A stretch of DNA of 64,000 bases from Halorubrum salsamenti (GCF_007671685.1 NZ_VCNL01000009.1:23543-87542); one strand, 5' to 3'. Shown: positions 46,970 to 55,735, counted from the first letter of the stretch. Program-made: numbers and translations. Notes: generated from the sequence alone by a model not told the origin.

Positions 46970-47387
46970 GAGCCGCTCGAACAGAGGGAAGAACTGAAAG
47001 ACCGACAATCACCACACCCTGGATTAGGTGGGGATACTGCAACCGTTTCCCGAATCCGATGACGGCCCCTTCGACGAGGACCCAGACGACGAGCGCGACG
47101 CCGACGGCGATGGCCGCCGGCCACGCCCATCGTTTTCGACGGAAGAGGCCGTACACGACGACCAGCGGGAACACACCGAGGATACTGAAGAGGATGACCC
47201 CGGGAACCAGATAGCTATCGAACGGGGAACCAGCCAGAAGCGTCGGCGAGATTCCAATAAGACGCCCCGAGGGAGCGAGGATGAACTGGCCGCCGCCGGC
47301 GAGTCCCGACACGCCGAGCACACCAATCGTCGCGATGAGTGCCCAGAGCGCGAGTGGTCGATCTTGGTGCTGTGTTGAAATACCCAT
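46962..47387 (-). CDS. Four-helix membrane protein, unknown
   Basis: 141 residues with four helices (about 12-35, 59-80, 87-107, 118-135). The sequence (LALWALIATIGVLGVSGLAG, FPLVVVYGLFRRKRWAWPAA) has no recognised family. Divergent or separate from the halocyanin gene; no operon partner. Confidence 0.7.
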   Translation of the reverse strand: MGISTQHQDRPLALWALIATIGVLGVSGLAGGGQFILAPSGRLIGISPTLLAGSPFDSYLVPGVILFSILGVFPLVVVYGLFRRKRWAWPAAIAVGVALVVWVLVEGAVIGFGKRLQYPHLIQGVVIVGLSVLPSVRAALR

Positions 47388-47447
47388 CCGTCGACGCTCC
47401 TCCGTCCTGATGAGAAGTGCTTGCTACGGTGGGAAAGCTATGTGGGT

Positions 47448-48095
47448 CTACTGGCTGTCCTCTTCGTGGTCGTCGCCGAGTGCCGTCCGAATCATCCCAT
47501 TGAGTTCTTCGAGCTTCTCGCGGACGCGCTCGGGCTTGTCGGCCGGCGGCTCTTCGAGTGCGACCTGCTCGTGGGGGTCCGGCTCACCGACGATGACGCT
47601 ACCGATCATCCCGAGGCTCTCGTGGGGCGTACAGTAGTAGTGGTAGACACCCTCGGTCTCGAAGGTGTGTTCGAACGTCGCACCCTGCTCGGAGACGATG
47701 CCGCTGTCCCAGGCCGCTGCGCCGTCGGGGACGAGCTGGGGCTGGTCGTTGTCGGGGTGGTAGGCGGTCGTCGAGTGACTCCCACTCTCGTTGTTCCAGG
47801 TGACCGTTCCCCCGACGTTCACCCGCACGACGTGGGGCTCGAAGTGGTAGCCACCGTCCTCGGTAATCATCCGCACCTCGGCCGTATCGGACGGTGCCCC
47901 GACTGCTTCGTCGTGGTCATCCTCGTCGTCGCTGTGACCGGACTCCGTGCCGCCGTCGTCGTGGCCAGTCTCAGTCGGCGTGCCGTTTGCCGCTCCGCCA
48001 TCGTTGTTCTGCGTTCCAGTGCACCCGGCAAGCCCAACGACTGCCGCACCGCCAGTCAGCTGGAGCATCCGTCGACGCGTGAGTGAATCGGTCAT
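47448..48095 (-). CDS. Halocyanin lipoprotein
   Basis: 215 residues from the ATG at 48095. Signal with twin Arg (TRRRMLQLTGG) and lipobox VVGLAGCTG, a long Asp/Ser/His linker (HDDGGTESGHSDDEDDHDEA), then a plastocyanin domain with ligands His (SGSHSTTAYH), Cys/His (YYCTPHESL) and Met (GMIGSV). The C-terminal extension (VALEEPPADKPERVREKLEE) is helical and charged. A blue copper electron carrier on the outer face. The start lies 9 bp from a short palindrome (TCACCT / AGGTGA). Confidence 0.93.
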   Translation of the reverse strand: MTDSLTRRRMLQLTGGAAVVGLAGCTGTQNNDGGAANGTPTETGHDDGGTESGHSDDEDDHDEAVGAPSDTAEVRMITEDGGYHFEPHVVRVNVGGTVTWNNESGSHSTTAYHPDNDQPQLVPDGAAAWDSGIVSEQGATFEHTFETEGVYHYYCTPHESLGMIGSVIVGEPDPHEQVALEEPPADKPERVREKLEELNGMIRTALGDDHEEDSQ

Positions 48096-48103
48096 GGCAT
48101 CGG

Positions 48104-48118
48104 TCACCTTACAGGTGA
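48104..48118 (-). promoter_or_regulatory. Palindrome near halocyanin start
   Basis: Arms TCACCT / AGGTGA with a 3-nt centre, 9 bp upstream of the halocyanin ATG; could be a small operator in or next to the leader. Weak evidence. Confidence 0.35.
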
Positions 48119-48152
48119 ACCTACACGGTCTGGGCATATAGTCCGGAAAGCA

Positions 48153-48189
48153 GATTTGCTGGGTCAGCAAATCGGCGTTCCTTTATATA
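48153..48189 (+). promoter_or_regulatory. Large palindrome and TATA box upstream of winged-helix gene (second locus)
   Basis: Perfect 9-bp arms GATTTGCTG and CAGCAAATC separated by GGT (48153-48173), then TTTATATA (48182-48189), about 23-30 bp before the GTG start at 48212. Same order and spacing as at 4854-4909. The palindrome sequence differs from that at 4854, so the binding factor may differ or the arms may have diverged. Shared intergenic with the halocyanin gene. Confidence 0.6.
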
Positions 48190-48211
48190 CCCACCCACAA
48201 CAACACGGATT

Positions 48212-48562
48212 GTGAGTGAGGAGCGAGACATCTCGGGGATTCTCGAAATCCTTGACGACGACTATGCACGCGCCATCCTCGAGGCGACTCGCCCAAAACA
48301 GCTGTCCGCCAAGGAACTCAGCGAAGAGTGTGACATGTCAGTCTCGACAGTTTCCAGACGGGTCAACACGTTACTGGAGTACGATCTGCTTATCGAGCGA
48401 ACGCACGTTGATCCCGACGGTCATCATTACAGCGAATACGAAGCCCAACTCGACCGCGTCGAGGTCCAGCTCCTCGAATCAGGATTCGACATCCGTATCG
48501 AACTTCGAGAAGACGCGCCCGACAGATTTGCTCGGTTGTGGAACACAATGAGGAACGAATAA
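48212..48562 (+). CDS. Winged-helix regulator (paralogue of 4909)
   Basis: 116 residues, GTG start, leaderless. About 75 percent identical to the regulator at 4909: LSAKELSEECDMSVSTVSRR recognition helix and HVDPDGHHYSEYE wing. Two DUF7521-like membrane proteins follow. The divergent partner here is halocyanin instead of DoxX, suggesting that these regulators sit next to redox/metal genes. Confidence 0.9.
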   Translation: MSEERDISGILEILDDDYARAILEATRPKQLSAKELSEECDMSVSTVSRRVNTLLEYDLLIERTHVDPDGHHYSEYEAQLDRVEVQLLESGFDIRIELREDAPDRFARLWNTMRNE

Positions 48563-48564
48563 CC

Positions 48565-48852
48565 ATGCACCCCGGACTCATCGTCGCAAAGCTCGTCACA
48601 ATGGTTCTGGGATTCGTGATCGCCTATCAGGCCTATCGAGGGTACCGACGTAGCAACAGTCAATCGATGCTGTACCTCGCGGTCGGGTTCGCCATTATCA
48701 GCTTCGGCGCAATCGTCGAAGGAATCTTGTTCGACGTGGTTGGCCTGACCTTACATAATGCGGGAACGGTGGCAACAACCATCGTCGCGATTGGTATGCT
48801 CACGATCCTCTACGCTCTATACGGACGTGACCCGCAGAAACTGGAGAACTGA
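48565..48852 (+). CDS. Small membrane protein, DUF7521-like (first of two)
   Basis: 95 residues, three helices, very similar to the protein at 5263: VIAYQAYRGYRRSNSQSMLY, VGFAIISFGAIVEGILFDVV. Two bp downstream of the regulator; next gene begins 3 bp later. Function unknown. Confidence 0.86.
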   Translation: MHPGLIVAKLVTMVLGFVIAYQAYRGYRRSNSQSMLYLAVGFAIISFGAIVEGILFDVVGLTLHNAGTVATTIVAIGMLTILYALYGRDPQKLEN

Positions 48853-48855
48853 CTA

Positions 48856-49131
48856 ATGGTGGATACGACAACAGCCGTTCTCGTGGCCGTCCGCCTGGCT
48901 GTCCTTGCCCTCGGTATTCTGATCACGTACTACAGTTTCGAGGCTTATCGACGAACGGGGACGTACTATATGAGAAACGCTGCAATCGGATTCGGGATCA
49001 TCACCCTCGGTGTGTTCATCGAAGGAGTACTGTTCGAGTTCGGGGGGCTCGATCTCGCTTTCGTCCATATCATCGAATCGGTCGCCATCGGTCTCGGATT
49101 CGTGGTGCTTCTCATCTCGCTTCGCCAGTAG
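48856..49131 (+). CDS. Small membrane protein, DUF7521-like (second of two)
   Basis: 91 residues, three helices: RLAVLALGILITYYSFEAYR, IGFGIITLGVFIEGVLFEFG. A diverged member of the same family as the previous gene. The tandem pair probably forms a heteromeric membrane protein working with the upstream regulator. Confidence 0.84.
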   Translation: MVDTTTAVLVAVRLAVLALGILITYYSFEAYRRTGTYYMRNAAIGFGIITLGVFIEGVLFEFGGLDLAFVHIIESVAIGLGFVVLLISLRQ

Positions 49132-49143
49132 CTCGAGCCACGG

Positions 49144-49517
49144 CTATACTCCTCGAATGGTTAAAATGAACTCATCTGAGTTCCGGAGATCCTGTTCGGT
49201 CACACTTCCGAGGAGCCGTCGTGAAAGGCCGGATCGTCCGTGTGTTCCCATCACGACGAGGTCGATTCCGTGTTGATCCAGTATTTCCTTATTGCCTGAT
49301 GAGGAACAGCGTGAGTGATCTCAGCAACGACTGAAACATCGTCGGCAGCTGCCCGGGACTGGACATTTTCGACGACAGTCTCTCCGTTTTGCTCCAATAC
49401 TTGCTGCAGTTTGTCCCACGTCCATTCCGGACGAGACGCGTAGGCACTCTATCCACAATGTAGGGGGCATGAGGTGTCGGATCGTACGTCCGAGCCAAAT
49501 CAAGAGCGTGAGTGACT
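49144..49517 (-). pseudogene. Universal stress protein remnant
   Basis: The minus strand contains pieces of a Usp domain: HALDLARTYDPTPHAPYIVD, SRPEWTWDKLQQVLEQNGET, then VMGTHGRSGLSRRLLGSV (ATP-binding motif) and ILTIRGV and a stop at 49144. These lie in different frames and are interrupted, and the start is missing. The upstream end joins a cystathionine-synthase pseudogene at about 49517. Confidence 0.75.
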
Positions 49518-50352
49518 GATGATCGTCGAGCCACGCCGCAAGGTCGCGGGCGTTCCCACTGTGTCGGTCCATCCGGACGGGGAGCGTCTTCGTTCCGCGA
49601 AGGACGAGGAAGCACGCGAACGGGTCCGGTGTCGCTCCCACGCTGTTCTGGTAGAACCCCAACTGCTCGTCCAGACCTTCGTCGTCCGTGACCAGGGCGC
49701 CGCCGACGACATCGGAGTGTTCGCCGAGGTACTTCGTCAACGAATGAGCGACGATATCTGCGCCTAACTCTAATGGGCGCTGGAGATACGGTGTCGCGAA
49801 TGTGTTGTCCACGGTACAGAGAGCGCCGTACTCGTGTACGATTTCGGCGGTCTCCGCGATATCGACGCCCTACATAAGTGGATTCGTCGGCGTCTCGAGC
49901 CACACGACTTCCGTCGCCGAGGAGACCGCCTCTCGGACTGCGTCGCGGTCGGTCGTGTCGACGAAGTCGAACGTGAGGTCGTAATCCTCGTAGACCTGCG
50001 TGAATAGCCGATGGGTCCCGCCGTAGACGTCTTCGCCGACCACGACGTGATCGCCTGCTTCGAGCAGATTCAGGACCGTGTTGATCGCGGCCATCCCGCT
50101 GGCGAACGCCCGCCTGTACGCTCCGTTTTCGAGGCTGGCGAGATTCGCTTCCAGTGCCGCTCACGTCGGGTTGTCGGTTCGCGAGTACTCGTAGCCACGG
50201 TGATCGCCGGGCGCGTCCTGGGCGAACGTCGAGGAGGCGTAGATGGGCGTCATGACTGCGCCGGTATCCGAGTCCGGGCGCTGGCCTGCGTGGATCGCCC
50301 GCGTGTCGAACCGGCCAGCATCGTGCGTCTCGTCTCTCTGGTCGTCGCTCAT
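49518..50352 (-). pseudogene. Cystathionine gamma-synthase-type PLP enzyme, two stops and truncated
   Basis: Starts MSDDQRDETHDAGRFDTRAI, IYASSTFAQDAPGDHRGYEY, then NPT-TGA-AALEANLASLENG where the family has Arg (one base away from CGA). The frame then runs to LETPTNPLM-TAG-GVDIAETAEI, a second stop, and on to SLTKYLGEHSDVVGGALVTD with the PLP lysine. The C-terminal 90 or so residues are missing, replaced by a USP fragment. It overlaps the stop of the upstream cysteine synthase (ATGA), so it was the second gene of a sulfur amino acid operon. Confidence 0.9.
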
Positions 50353-51347
50353 GCTTTCCCCTCCCAGGCCTCGAAGGAACCGTAGATGTTCTTCGAGAGG
50401 TACCGTTCGCTGCCATCGGGAAACACCGTAACGACAGCCGGTGCCGGGAGATCGAGTTCACCAGCCGCGGCCTCTTCGGCGACCTCGCGTGCAGCGACGC
50501 TCGCCGCACCAGAACTGGAGCCGACAAGATGCCCCTCTTCAGCGGCGAGACGAGTCACTCCGGCGTGTGCGTCCCGGTCGCTAACCGTCCGAATGTCGTC
50601 AATAGCGTCTGGATCGAGCAGCCCGGTCACGTCCGGGTCGTGTGTGCCGATGCCTTTGGTCTTGTATGGTGCCTCTTCGCGTTCTCGGTTCAGGAGTTCG
50701 CCAAACGTCGAACCGGAGGGCTCGACGGCTACGACGTGGACGTCGGGGACACGCTCACGCACGGCCCGGGTGACGCCCATCAGCGTCCCGCTGGAACCGA
50801 CGCCCGCAACGATTGTGCCGACGTGCTCGCCGAGCGTATCGAGGATCTCCCAGCCCGTCGTCTCGTAGTGGGCCTCGACGTTCAACGGCGTCGCAAACTG
50901 CTGTGGGACGACGGCATCGTCGCGCCGGTCGGTAATCTCGTGGGGCGTTTCGGCAGCCTCCCCCATCCCCGCATCACCGGAGATGTGAACGATCTCCGCA
51001 CCGAGCGCGGCCATCAGTCGTTCTTTCTCCTTGCTGAATCCGCGGGGAACGACGAAGACCGTCTCGAGGCCGAGTCGAGTGGCGGCGATCGCCATTCCGA
51101 TGCCGGTGTTTCCGGCTGTCGGTTCGACAATCGTGCCGCCGGGAGAGATGTCGCCGCGTTCGAGGATGTGCTTGCCGATTCGGTCTTTCACGCTGCCGCC
51201 GGGGTTGAACATCTCCAGCTTCGCGTAGACGGACACGTCGCTGGGCGTCGCGTCGAGTTCGACGATCGGGGTGTTGCCGATTGTTTCGAGGAGCGATGCG
51301 TCGGAGTCGGTGTAACGAGTCAGGTCTCTGGGTCGTGTGGTGGGCAA
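50349..51347 (-). CDS. cysK: PLP-dependent cysteine synthase family enzyme
   Basis: 332 residues. NPGGSVKDRIGKHI carries the PLP lysine, PTAGNTGIGMAIA the Asn/phosphate loop, GVGSSGTLMGVTRAV the Gly-rich loop and GSSSGAA the ring Ser. Reaction: O-acetylserine (or serine or homoserine derivative) plus sulfide or homocysteine. The linked cystathionine gamma-synthase-like gene suggests the (reverse) transsulfuration route, now broken. The start at 51347 overlaps the DUF411 fragment on the other strand by 2 bp. Confidence 0.92.
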   Translation of the reverse strand: MPTTRPRDLTRYTDSDASLLETIGNTPIVELDATPSDVSVYAKLEMFNPGGSVKDRIGKHILERGDISPGGTIVEPTAGNTGIGMAIAATRLGLETVFVVPRGFSKEKERLMAALGAEIVHISGDAGMGEAAETPHEITDRRDDAVVPQQFATPLNVEAHYETTGWEILDTLGEHVGTIVAGVGSSGTLMGVTRAVRERVPDVHVVAVEPSGSTFGELLNREREEAPYKTKGIGTHDPDVTGLLDPDAIDDIRTVSDRDAHAGVTRLAAEEGHLVGSSSGAASVAAREVAEEAAAGELDLPAPAVVTVFPDGSERYLSKNIYGSFEAWEGKA

Positions 51348-51679
51348 TCTGTGGACGGTACGCGTCGTATCTCCGTGACCATCTCGACACGTCGCTCGGG
51401 GAAACCGAAATCGAGGACGTGACGGATCTCAAGCGCCAACACGAGATTCCATCGGATCTACAGAGCTGTCACACACTCGTCCTCGATGAGTACGTCGTCG
51501 AAGGACATGTTCCTGCCGAGGTTATCGCGACGATGCTCGATGAAGAGCCGGCGATTGACGGCATCGCGTTGCCCGGTATGCCGTCCGGATCGCCGGGGAT
51601 GGGCGGGACGAAGTCCAATACATTCACCGTCTACAAACTCGGCGGCGGAAAGACAGGTGACGTGTACACCGAAATCTGA
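51346..51679 (+). pseudogene. DUF411 C-terminal fragment
   Basis: From about 51349 the frame reads CGRYASYLRDHLDTSLGETE, then LQSCHTLVLDEYVVEGHVPA and GIALPGMPSGSPGMGG, to a stop at 51679, which is the metal-binding DUF411 domain without its signal and first Cys pair. The sequence to the left belongs to the divergent cysteine synthase gene, so the N-terminus was cut off by a rearrangement. It overlaps in content (CCxxYASYLR) with the DUF411 fragment at 32237 and therefore comes from a different copy. Confidence 0.8.
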
Positions 51680-51731
51680 ACAGAGAAGACCTGGTCAAGA
51701 TACTTTGGGACGGCAGTCCACACCCAGAACG

Positions 51732-52101
51732 ATGATTCGACGACTCCTCCACGATCCCGGGTATGTGCTCGCGTACGTACTTTTCCTCGGTGCGAATACG
51801 CCAGAATCGGTCGTCACCCGTCTTCGCATTGCGTATCGCCTTGTCGGTGTCCGGATCGTCGAGACGCCACAGGTCGATTCGGTCGAGCGGACGATCTTCC
51901 TGTGCCGTACCGAAATCTGGGCACCACCTGGTACGGGGAGAAGTGGATCTGTCACGACATCCTCGACCGCGTCGACGACGGTTACGTGACGTATCTCCGA
52001 CGGCACAAAGGAATCGACTACCAGCGTCCTCGCGGGTGTACCGACCTCGCGTACTGCGACGAATCCGAGTACTGCTATTCAGAGGTTTTCGAACTCGAGT
52101 A
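51732..52101 (+). pseudogene. Cys-rich protein, one-base frameshift in the middle
   Basis: The ATG at 51732 gives MIRRLLHDPGYVLAYVLFLG to TIFLC, then a different frame continues with PYRNLGTTWYGEKWICHDIL, DRVDDGYVTYLRRHKGIDYQ and a Cys-rich tail (GCTDLAYCDESEYCYSEVFE) to the stop at 52101. Adding one C near 51903 (GCCG to GCCCG) joins both into about 123 residues. The Cys spacing could hold an iron-sulfur or metal centre. Family not recognised. It precedes the SAM methyltransferase by 8 bp. Confidence 0.7.
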
Positions 52102-52109
52102 GGTGACCG

Positions 52110-52991
52110 ATGGATCAGAGTACTCTACGCAACCGAGTCACCGACCAGTTCTCCTACCGCGGCGAGCGAGCCGATATCTGGCGGATCTTCGATCTCCTGC
52201 TCGACACTGACGAGTTCCTCAATCTCGGCTACTCGGAGTGGTACCAGCCACATATTGTCGGCTCGAGTCAGCGTCGCCTCGTCACGGAAGTCGGCTCGAG
52301 GGTCGTATCGCACCTACCTGCAACGGAGGGAGTACGACTTCTCGATGTCGGCTGCGGTCGGGGTGGTCCAGCGCTCCATCTCGCCGATCGGTTCGGCTTC
52401 AACGCCACTGGTGTCGACCTCGTTCCGTACAACATCCAGATGGCAACCGAGAACGCACGGGGTATGCACCTCGATTCCGAGTTCGTCGTTGGCGACGCGA
52501 CACAACTCCCGTTCACCAGGGACTCGTTTACCGCGTGTACTGCAATCGACGCGCTTGTATACCTCCCCGACCGAAACCGCGTTTTCGCTACAGTCGCAGA
52601 TACCCTCGTACCCGATGGGGTTTTCGTAGTCTCCGATCTCGTGACACAATCCGACGCGATTGAAACGGAACGGAGATTAGTCGATTCATTTTCGGATGCG
52701 TGGGATATGCCGCCGTTAGGTACTGTTGAAGGATACAAAGCCGCTCTCGACGATACCAGCTATGAGCTCAAAGCGGTCGAAGATATCACGAAACACAGCG
52801 TCGGACGCTTCCGAAAGTGGACGACGCTGTACCTCCAGCTACTCACGAGCCCGCTCCGGGCACTCATTGAACGACTGTTGGGAACGTATGATCTCGATCC
52901 CGCAGCGATTACTGAGCAGGTGAGGAAGGCTCACCACGCGCTGCCGTTCCTGCGGCACGTTATCTTCGTTGCGGAAATAGAGGCCACTTGA
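52110..52991 (+). CDS. Class I SAM-dependent methyltransferase
   Basis: 293 residues. The SAM motif I is LLDVGCGRGGPALHLADRFG (residues about 74-93), followed by VDLVPYNIQMA and the DALVYLPDR post-motif. The N-terminal 40 residues and the C-terminal helical part (SVGRFRKWTTLYLQLLTSPL) are shared with a fragment at 38579. Substrate unknown; such enzymes include sarcosine/glycine and arsenite-type methyltransferases, but no arsenite Cys triad is visible. Downstream is the YHS-Lrp block. Confidence 0.9.
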   Translation: MDQSTLRNRVTDQFSYRGERADIWRIFDLLLDTDEFLNLGYSEWYQPHIVGSSQRRLVTEVGSRVVSHLPATEGVRLLDVGCGRGGPALHLADRFGFNATGVDLVPYNIQMATENARGMHLDSEFVVGDATQLPFTRDSFTACTAIDALVYLPDRNRVFATVADTLVPDGVFVVSDLVTQSDAIETERRLVDSFSDAWDMPPLGTVEGYKAALDDTSYELKAVEDITKHSVGRFRKWTTLYLQLLTSPLRALIERLLGTYDLDPAAITEQVRKAHHALPFLRHVIFVAEIEAT

Positions 52992-53338
52992 CTGCTACTC
53001 ACACGACGTGAAAGAATCGAATCGTCATGTCGACGCTTGAGCATCCTCCGGACTTGGATGGACCTGCGGGATCTTCATCGCCCGTGATTGTCGGTGTTGG
53101 ATCGTGACCCATAGATTTAGAATTGGTCCAGACTCTAGTATTTATAAAAAACACGGATAGGAATCCATTGGTATGCTCGGACGATAGTTCGGTATTGTGA
53201 GGTACTAATCCTTGATTCCGGGGTCGGACAAGCCAAACTATGCAGCACGGCTCAAATCGCTCAATATCTCGACTTTGGAGTACTAAGAACAAATTGCTTG
53301 ATTTAGGCCCTCGTACGTATGATGTGGGGTGAAACCGA
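52992..53338. other. 347-bp intergenic region
   Basis: No gene. From about 53170 it resembles the corresponding stretch of copy A (38821 onward), with shared runs before the YHS gene. AT-rich near 53135-53150 (TATTTATAAAAAAC). Confidence 0.45.
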
Positions 53339-53479
53339 ATGGCAACTGACCCAGTCTGTGGAATGGACATCGATGAAAAGGATGCGGCGGCCACAGCTGA
53401 GTACGACGGTCAAACGTACTACTTCTGTGCCGAGGGCTGCAAGGAGACGTTCACCTTGACACCGGAGGATTACGTCTAA
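53339..53479 (+). CDS. Minimal YHS-domain protein (copy B)
   Basis: 46 residues, MATDPVCGMDIDEKDAAATA, then TYYFCAEGCKETFTLTPEDY. A complete YHS domain. Probably a cytoplasmic metal-binding accessory of the following regulator and ABC exporter. Confidence 0.88.
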   Translation: MATDPVCGMDIDEKDAAATAEYDGQTYYFCAEGCKETFTLTPEDYV

Positions 53480-53562
53480 CCGTCACACCCCACACCTGCG
53501 TCGTAGCTCCCCCCACACCCACCCCCATTCACCCGATCCCCCCACCCCCATTCCGCCTTTCG

Positions 53563-54165
53563 ATGACCCAACCAGAACTTGACGACACGGATCGCGAAAT
53601 CCTCCGTCTTTTAGCGAAGAACGCGAGACGACCATACAGTACTATTGCTGAGGCAGTAAATCTTTCAGCCCCGTCGGTTTCAGCACGCGTCCGTCAACTG
53701 GAGCAAGAAGGTGTCATTCGTCGATTCACCGTTGATCTCGACCTCACACAGTACGAAAACCGGATACACGTCATGGTACGCCTCCAGCCTGAGTTCGGAA
53801 AGACGGATTCTCTTCGAGAATCGATCCTCGAGACCCCATCCGTAGAACACGTATTCACAACTGCGGAGGGCGAAATCGTAGCTGTTGCGACGCCGTCGCG
53901 GACTACAGTCGGAAACTGGGCACAGCAATATCTACCACTGACTGACGTGCGGCGATACGACGTACAACTGCTGTCGAGCACTGCTCACTCAGCGTATGCC
54001 GAGGGGACAGAATCCGCACTCAAATGTGCAAATTGCGGAACCACTGTCGGTGAAGACGGACTAGCCACCCGTGTCGGTGGTTCACTCCAGCAGTTTTGCA
54101 GTGAGAACTGTGAAACAACGTATAGGGAACAGTATACAGAAAGTCAAGAGAAATCTGATGCTTAG
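53563..54165 (+). CDS. Lrp/AsnC-type regulator with TRASH-like C-terminus (copy B)
   Basis: 200 residues, HTH (DDTDREILRLLAKNARRPYS; LSAPSVSARVRQLEQ) and C-terminal CANCGTTV ... FCSENC Cys motif. Located upstream of the intact ABC exporter operon; the shared operator 54231-54244 lies just downstream of it. Likely regulator of the exporter and perhaps of copA/copZ-copB. Confidence 0.93.
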   Translation: MTQPELDDTDREILRLLAKNARRPYSTIAEAVNLSAPSVSARVRQLEQEGVIRRFTVDLDLTQYENRIHVMVRLQPEFGKTDSLRESILETPSVEHVFTTAEGEIVAVATPSRTTVGNWAQQYLPLTDVRRYDVQLLSSTAHSAYAEGTESALKCANCGTTVGEDGLATRVGGSLQQFCSENCETTYREQYTESQEKSDA

Positions 54166-54230
54166 AGTCTAGCATTAGCTGTGTACTCAATCCCTGATTA
54201 CTCACGAGTTTGCTGCTAATAGTTTGGATT

Positions 54231-54244
54231 TGAAACAGTAATCG
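54231..54244 (+). promoter_or_regulatory. Putative copper-regulon operator upstream of ABC exporter
   Basis: TGAAACAGTAATCG, 29 bp before the ATG at 54274, nearly identical to CGAAACAGTAAATCG before copA. Its spacing to the ATG supports 54274 rather than the GTG at 54262 as the start. Confidence 0.65.
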
Positions 54245-54273
54245 TAGTGAATTAGGAGCGTGTGTATACACCT

Positions 54274-55005
54274 ATGGAAGCGTCCACAACCACCACAGGA
54301 GAAGCTACAAGCAACAAGGTACTCGTCCGTGCTAATGAGATTGAAAAAACGTACGGATCGAGTTTTCCATTTACGCGGTCAGTGACCGTCCTCACCGATG
54401 CCGATCTCGAAATTCGGACGGGGGAAATCGTCGGGATCGTCGGCGCGAACGGGTCGGGCAAATCCACGCTCATGAACATCCTCGTCGGTGTCCTCGAACA
54501 GGATTCCGGAACAGTCGAACGGACGGGAACCGTTGGCTGGTGTCCACAGGAACCACTGCTTTACGACCGCTTGACGGTCGGAGAGACGTTCCGACTGTTC
54601 GGTTCCGGATACGGAATGACCGCCGAAGAAATCGACGAGGCCAAACACCGCTTGGCGTCGAAACTCGATTTCGAGCAGTACCTTGACTACCGAATCGACC
54701 AACTCAGCGGTGGTAACCGGCAGAAAATCAATCTCAGTATCGCCCTGATGCACAACCCGGACGTCCTCATGCTGGACGAGCCCTACACTGGATTCGACTG
54801 GGAGACGTATCTCACGTTCTGGGATCTCGCAGAGGAACTCGCTGCTGACGGAACAGCTGTCACGATGATTTCACACCTGATCGAGGAACAAAGTCGTCTC
54901 GACCGCATCTACGAGGTTCGTGACGGACAAGTCTACGACGTGACTGATCAAGAAGCCGAGACTGATGCAACGGCCAGTGAACGGGGGGAAGCGACCGATG
55001 AATAG
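54274..55005 (+). CDS. ABC exporter ATPase
   Basis: 243 residues. Walker A VGANGSGKST, Q-loop region GWCPQEPLLYDRL, signature QLSGGNRQKINL, Walker B PDVLMLDEPYTG and H-loop MISHL. Belongs to the ABC-2 exporter type (NosF/CcmA-like). Two permeases follow, each coupled by a short overlap (8 bp and 4 bp). The operator element and TRASH regulator upstream suggest a metal-induced exporter. Confidence 0.93.
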   Translation: MEASTTTTGEATSNKVLVRANEIEKTYGSSFPFTRSVTVLTDADLEIRTGEIVGIVGANGSGKSTLMNILVGVLEQDSGTVERTGTVGWCPQEPLLYDRLTVGETFRLFGSGYGMTAEEIDEAKHRLASKLDFEQYLDYRIDQLSGGNRQKINLSIALMHNPDVLMLDEPYTGFDWETYLTFWDLAEELAADGTAVTMISHLIEEQSRLDRIYEVRDGQVYDVTDQEAETDATASERGEATDE

Positions 55006-55735
55006 GGTTCGAACAGGGATTCGATCGAACGTCTCCACCTTCCTCAGAACCCCCCTGGATGTCGTCTTAGCACTCCTACTTCCGGTTGTCGTTATCGAAG
55101 GCTGGGGACAAGCGATGGCGGGGTTGCCAACTATGCCGACAGTTGAGGCGATTCCGATCGATCTGGGTCGCCTCCTCGGAGCGATATTCGGGATCGCTAT
55201 CATCGCCGGCCTGATGGGACTCACCCAGATGATCAGTGCGCGTACAGCCGATCGTCGGCTCGTCCAGACGGGCTATCCACCTCGGACATTGCTTGCGACT
55301 CGATTAGCGACGCTCGGAGGGGTCACGGTCGTCGTGGCTGCCGTGAACTACGGCGTGCTTTGGCTGACAATTTCACCGGAAGCCCCTGTCCTGACGTTCG
55401 TATTCCTCGTCCTTGCTGGCCTCGTCTATGCGTTTCTCGGCGCACTCGTCGGTGCGCTCCTTCCACGACTGTTCGAAGGCTCGCTCGTCGTGGTGTTCCT
55501 CGCGATGATGGATGCGTTCCTCAGTGGCGACAGCCCGCTGGCTGCTGACATTCCTGAGTTCGTGGAATACTTCCCGCTCTATCATCCGAAGGAACTCCTT
55601 CAGGAGGCGATGTTCCAGGGCACATATACGACAGGTAATCTCGGCTTCGTTGCCGGATACCTGTTGGTCTTGCTCGTACTCGTCACCGTAGTGTTCGGAA
55701 TGACGATGCGCACCAGTGGGGGGTGGTCCGCATGA
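54998..55735 (+). CDS. ABC-2 type permease, first
   Basis: 245 residues from the ATG at 54998 (inside the end of the ATPase gene). About six helices; an N-terminal cytoplasmic RNVSTFLRTPLDVVLALLLP-like opening and LGALVGALLPRLFEGSLVVV as in ABC-2 permeases. The loop about 170-205 (DAFLSGDSPLAADIPEFVEY, FPLYHPKELLQEAMFQG) is outside. Pairs with the second permease. Substrate unknown. Confidence 0.85.
   Translation: MNRVRTGIRSNVSTFLRTPLDVVLALLLPVVVIEGWGQAMAGLPTMPTVEAIPIDLGRLLGAIFGIAIIAGLMGLTQMISARTADRRLVQTGYPPRTLLATRLATLGGVTVVVAAVNYGVLWLTISPEAPVLTFVFLVLAGLVYAFLGALVGALLPRLFEGSLVVVFLAMMDAFLSGDSPLAADIPEFVEYFPLYHPKELLQEAMFQGTYTTGNLGFVAGYLLVLLVLVTVVFGMTMRTSGGWSA

Larger units (their letters stand above)
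53170..54475 (+). repeat. Diverged duplicate, copy B left part (matches 38821-40122)
   Basis: Contains intergenic, YHS, Lrp-TRASH and the start of the ABC ATPase, in the same order as copy A. In copy B the ATPase and two permeases are complete. Confidence 0.8.

Noticed and set aside
49289..50527. Minus-strand 412-codon ORF over the cystathionine-synthase pseudogene
   Set aside because: An alternative frame made open by GC bias; the true frame is recognisable by homology although it has stops.
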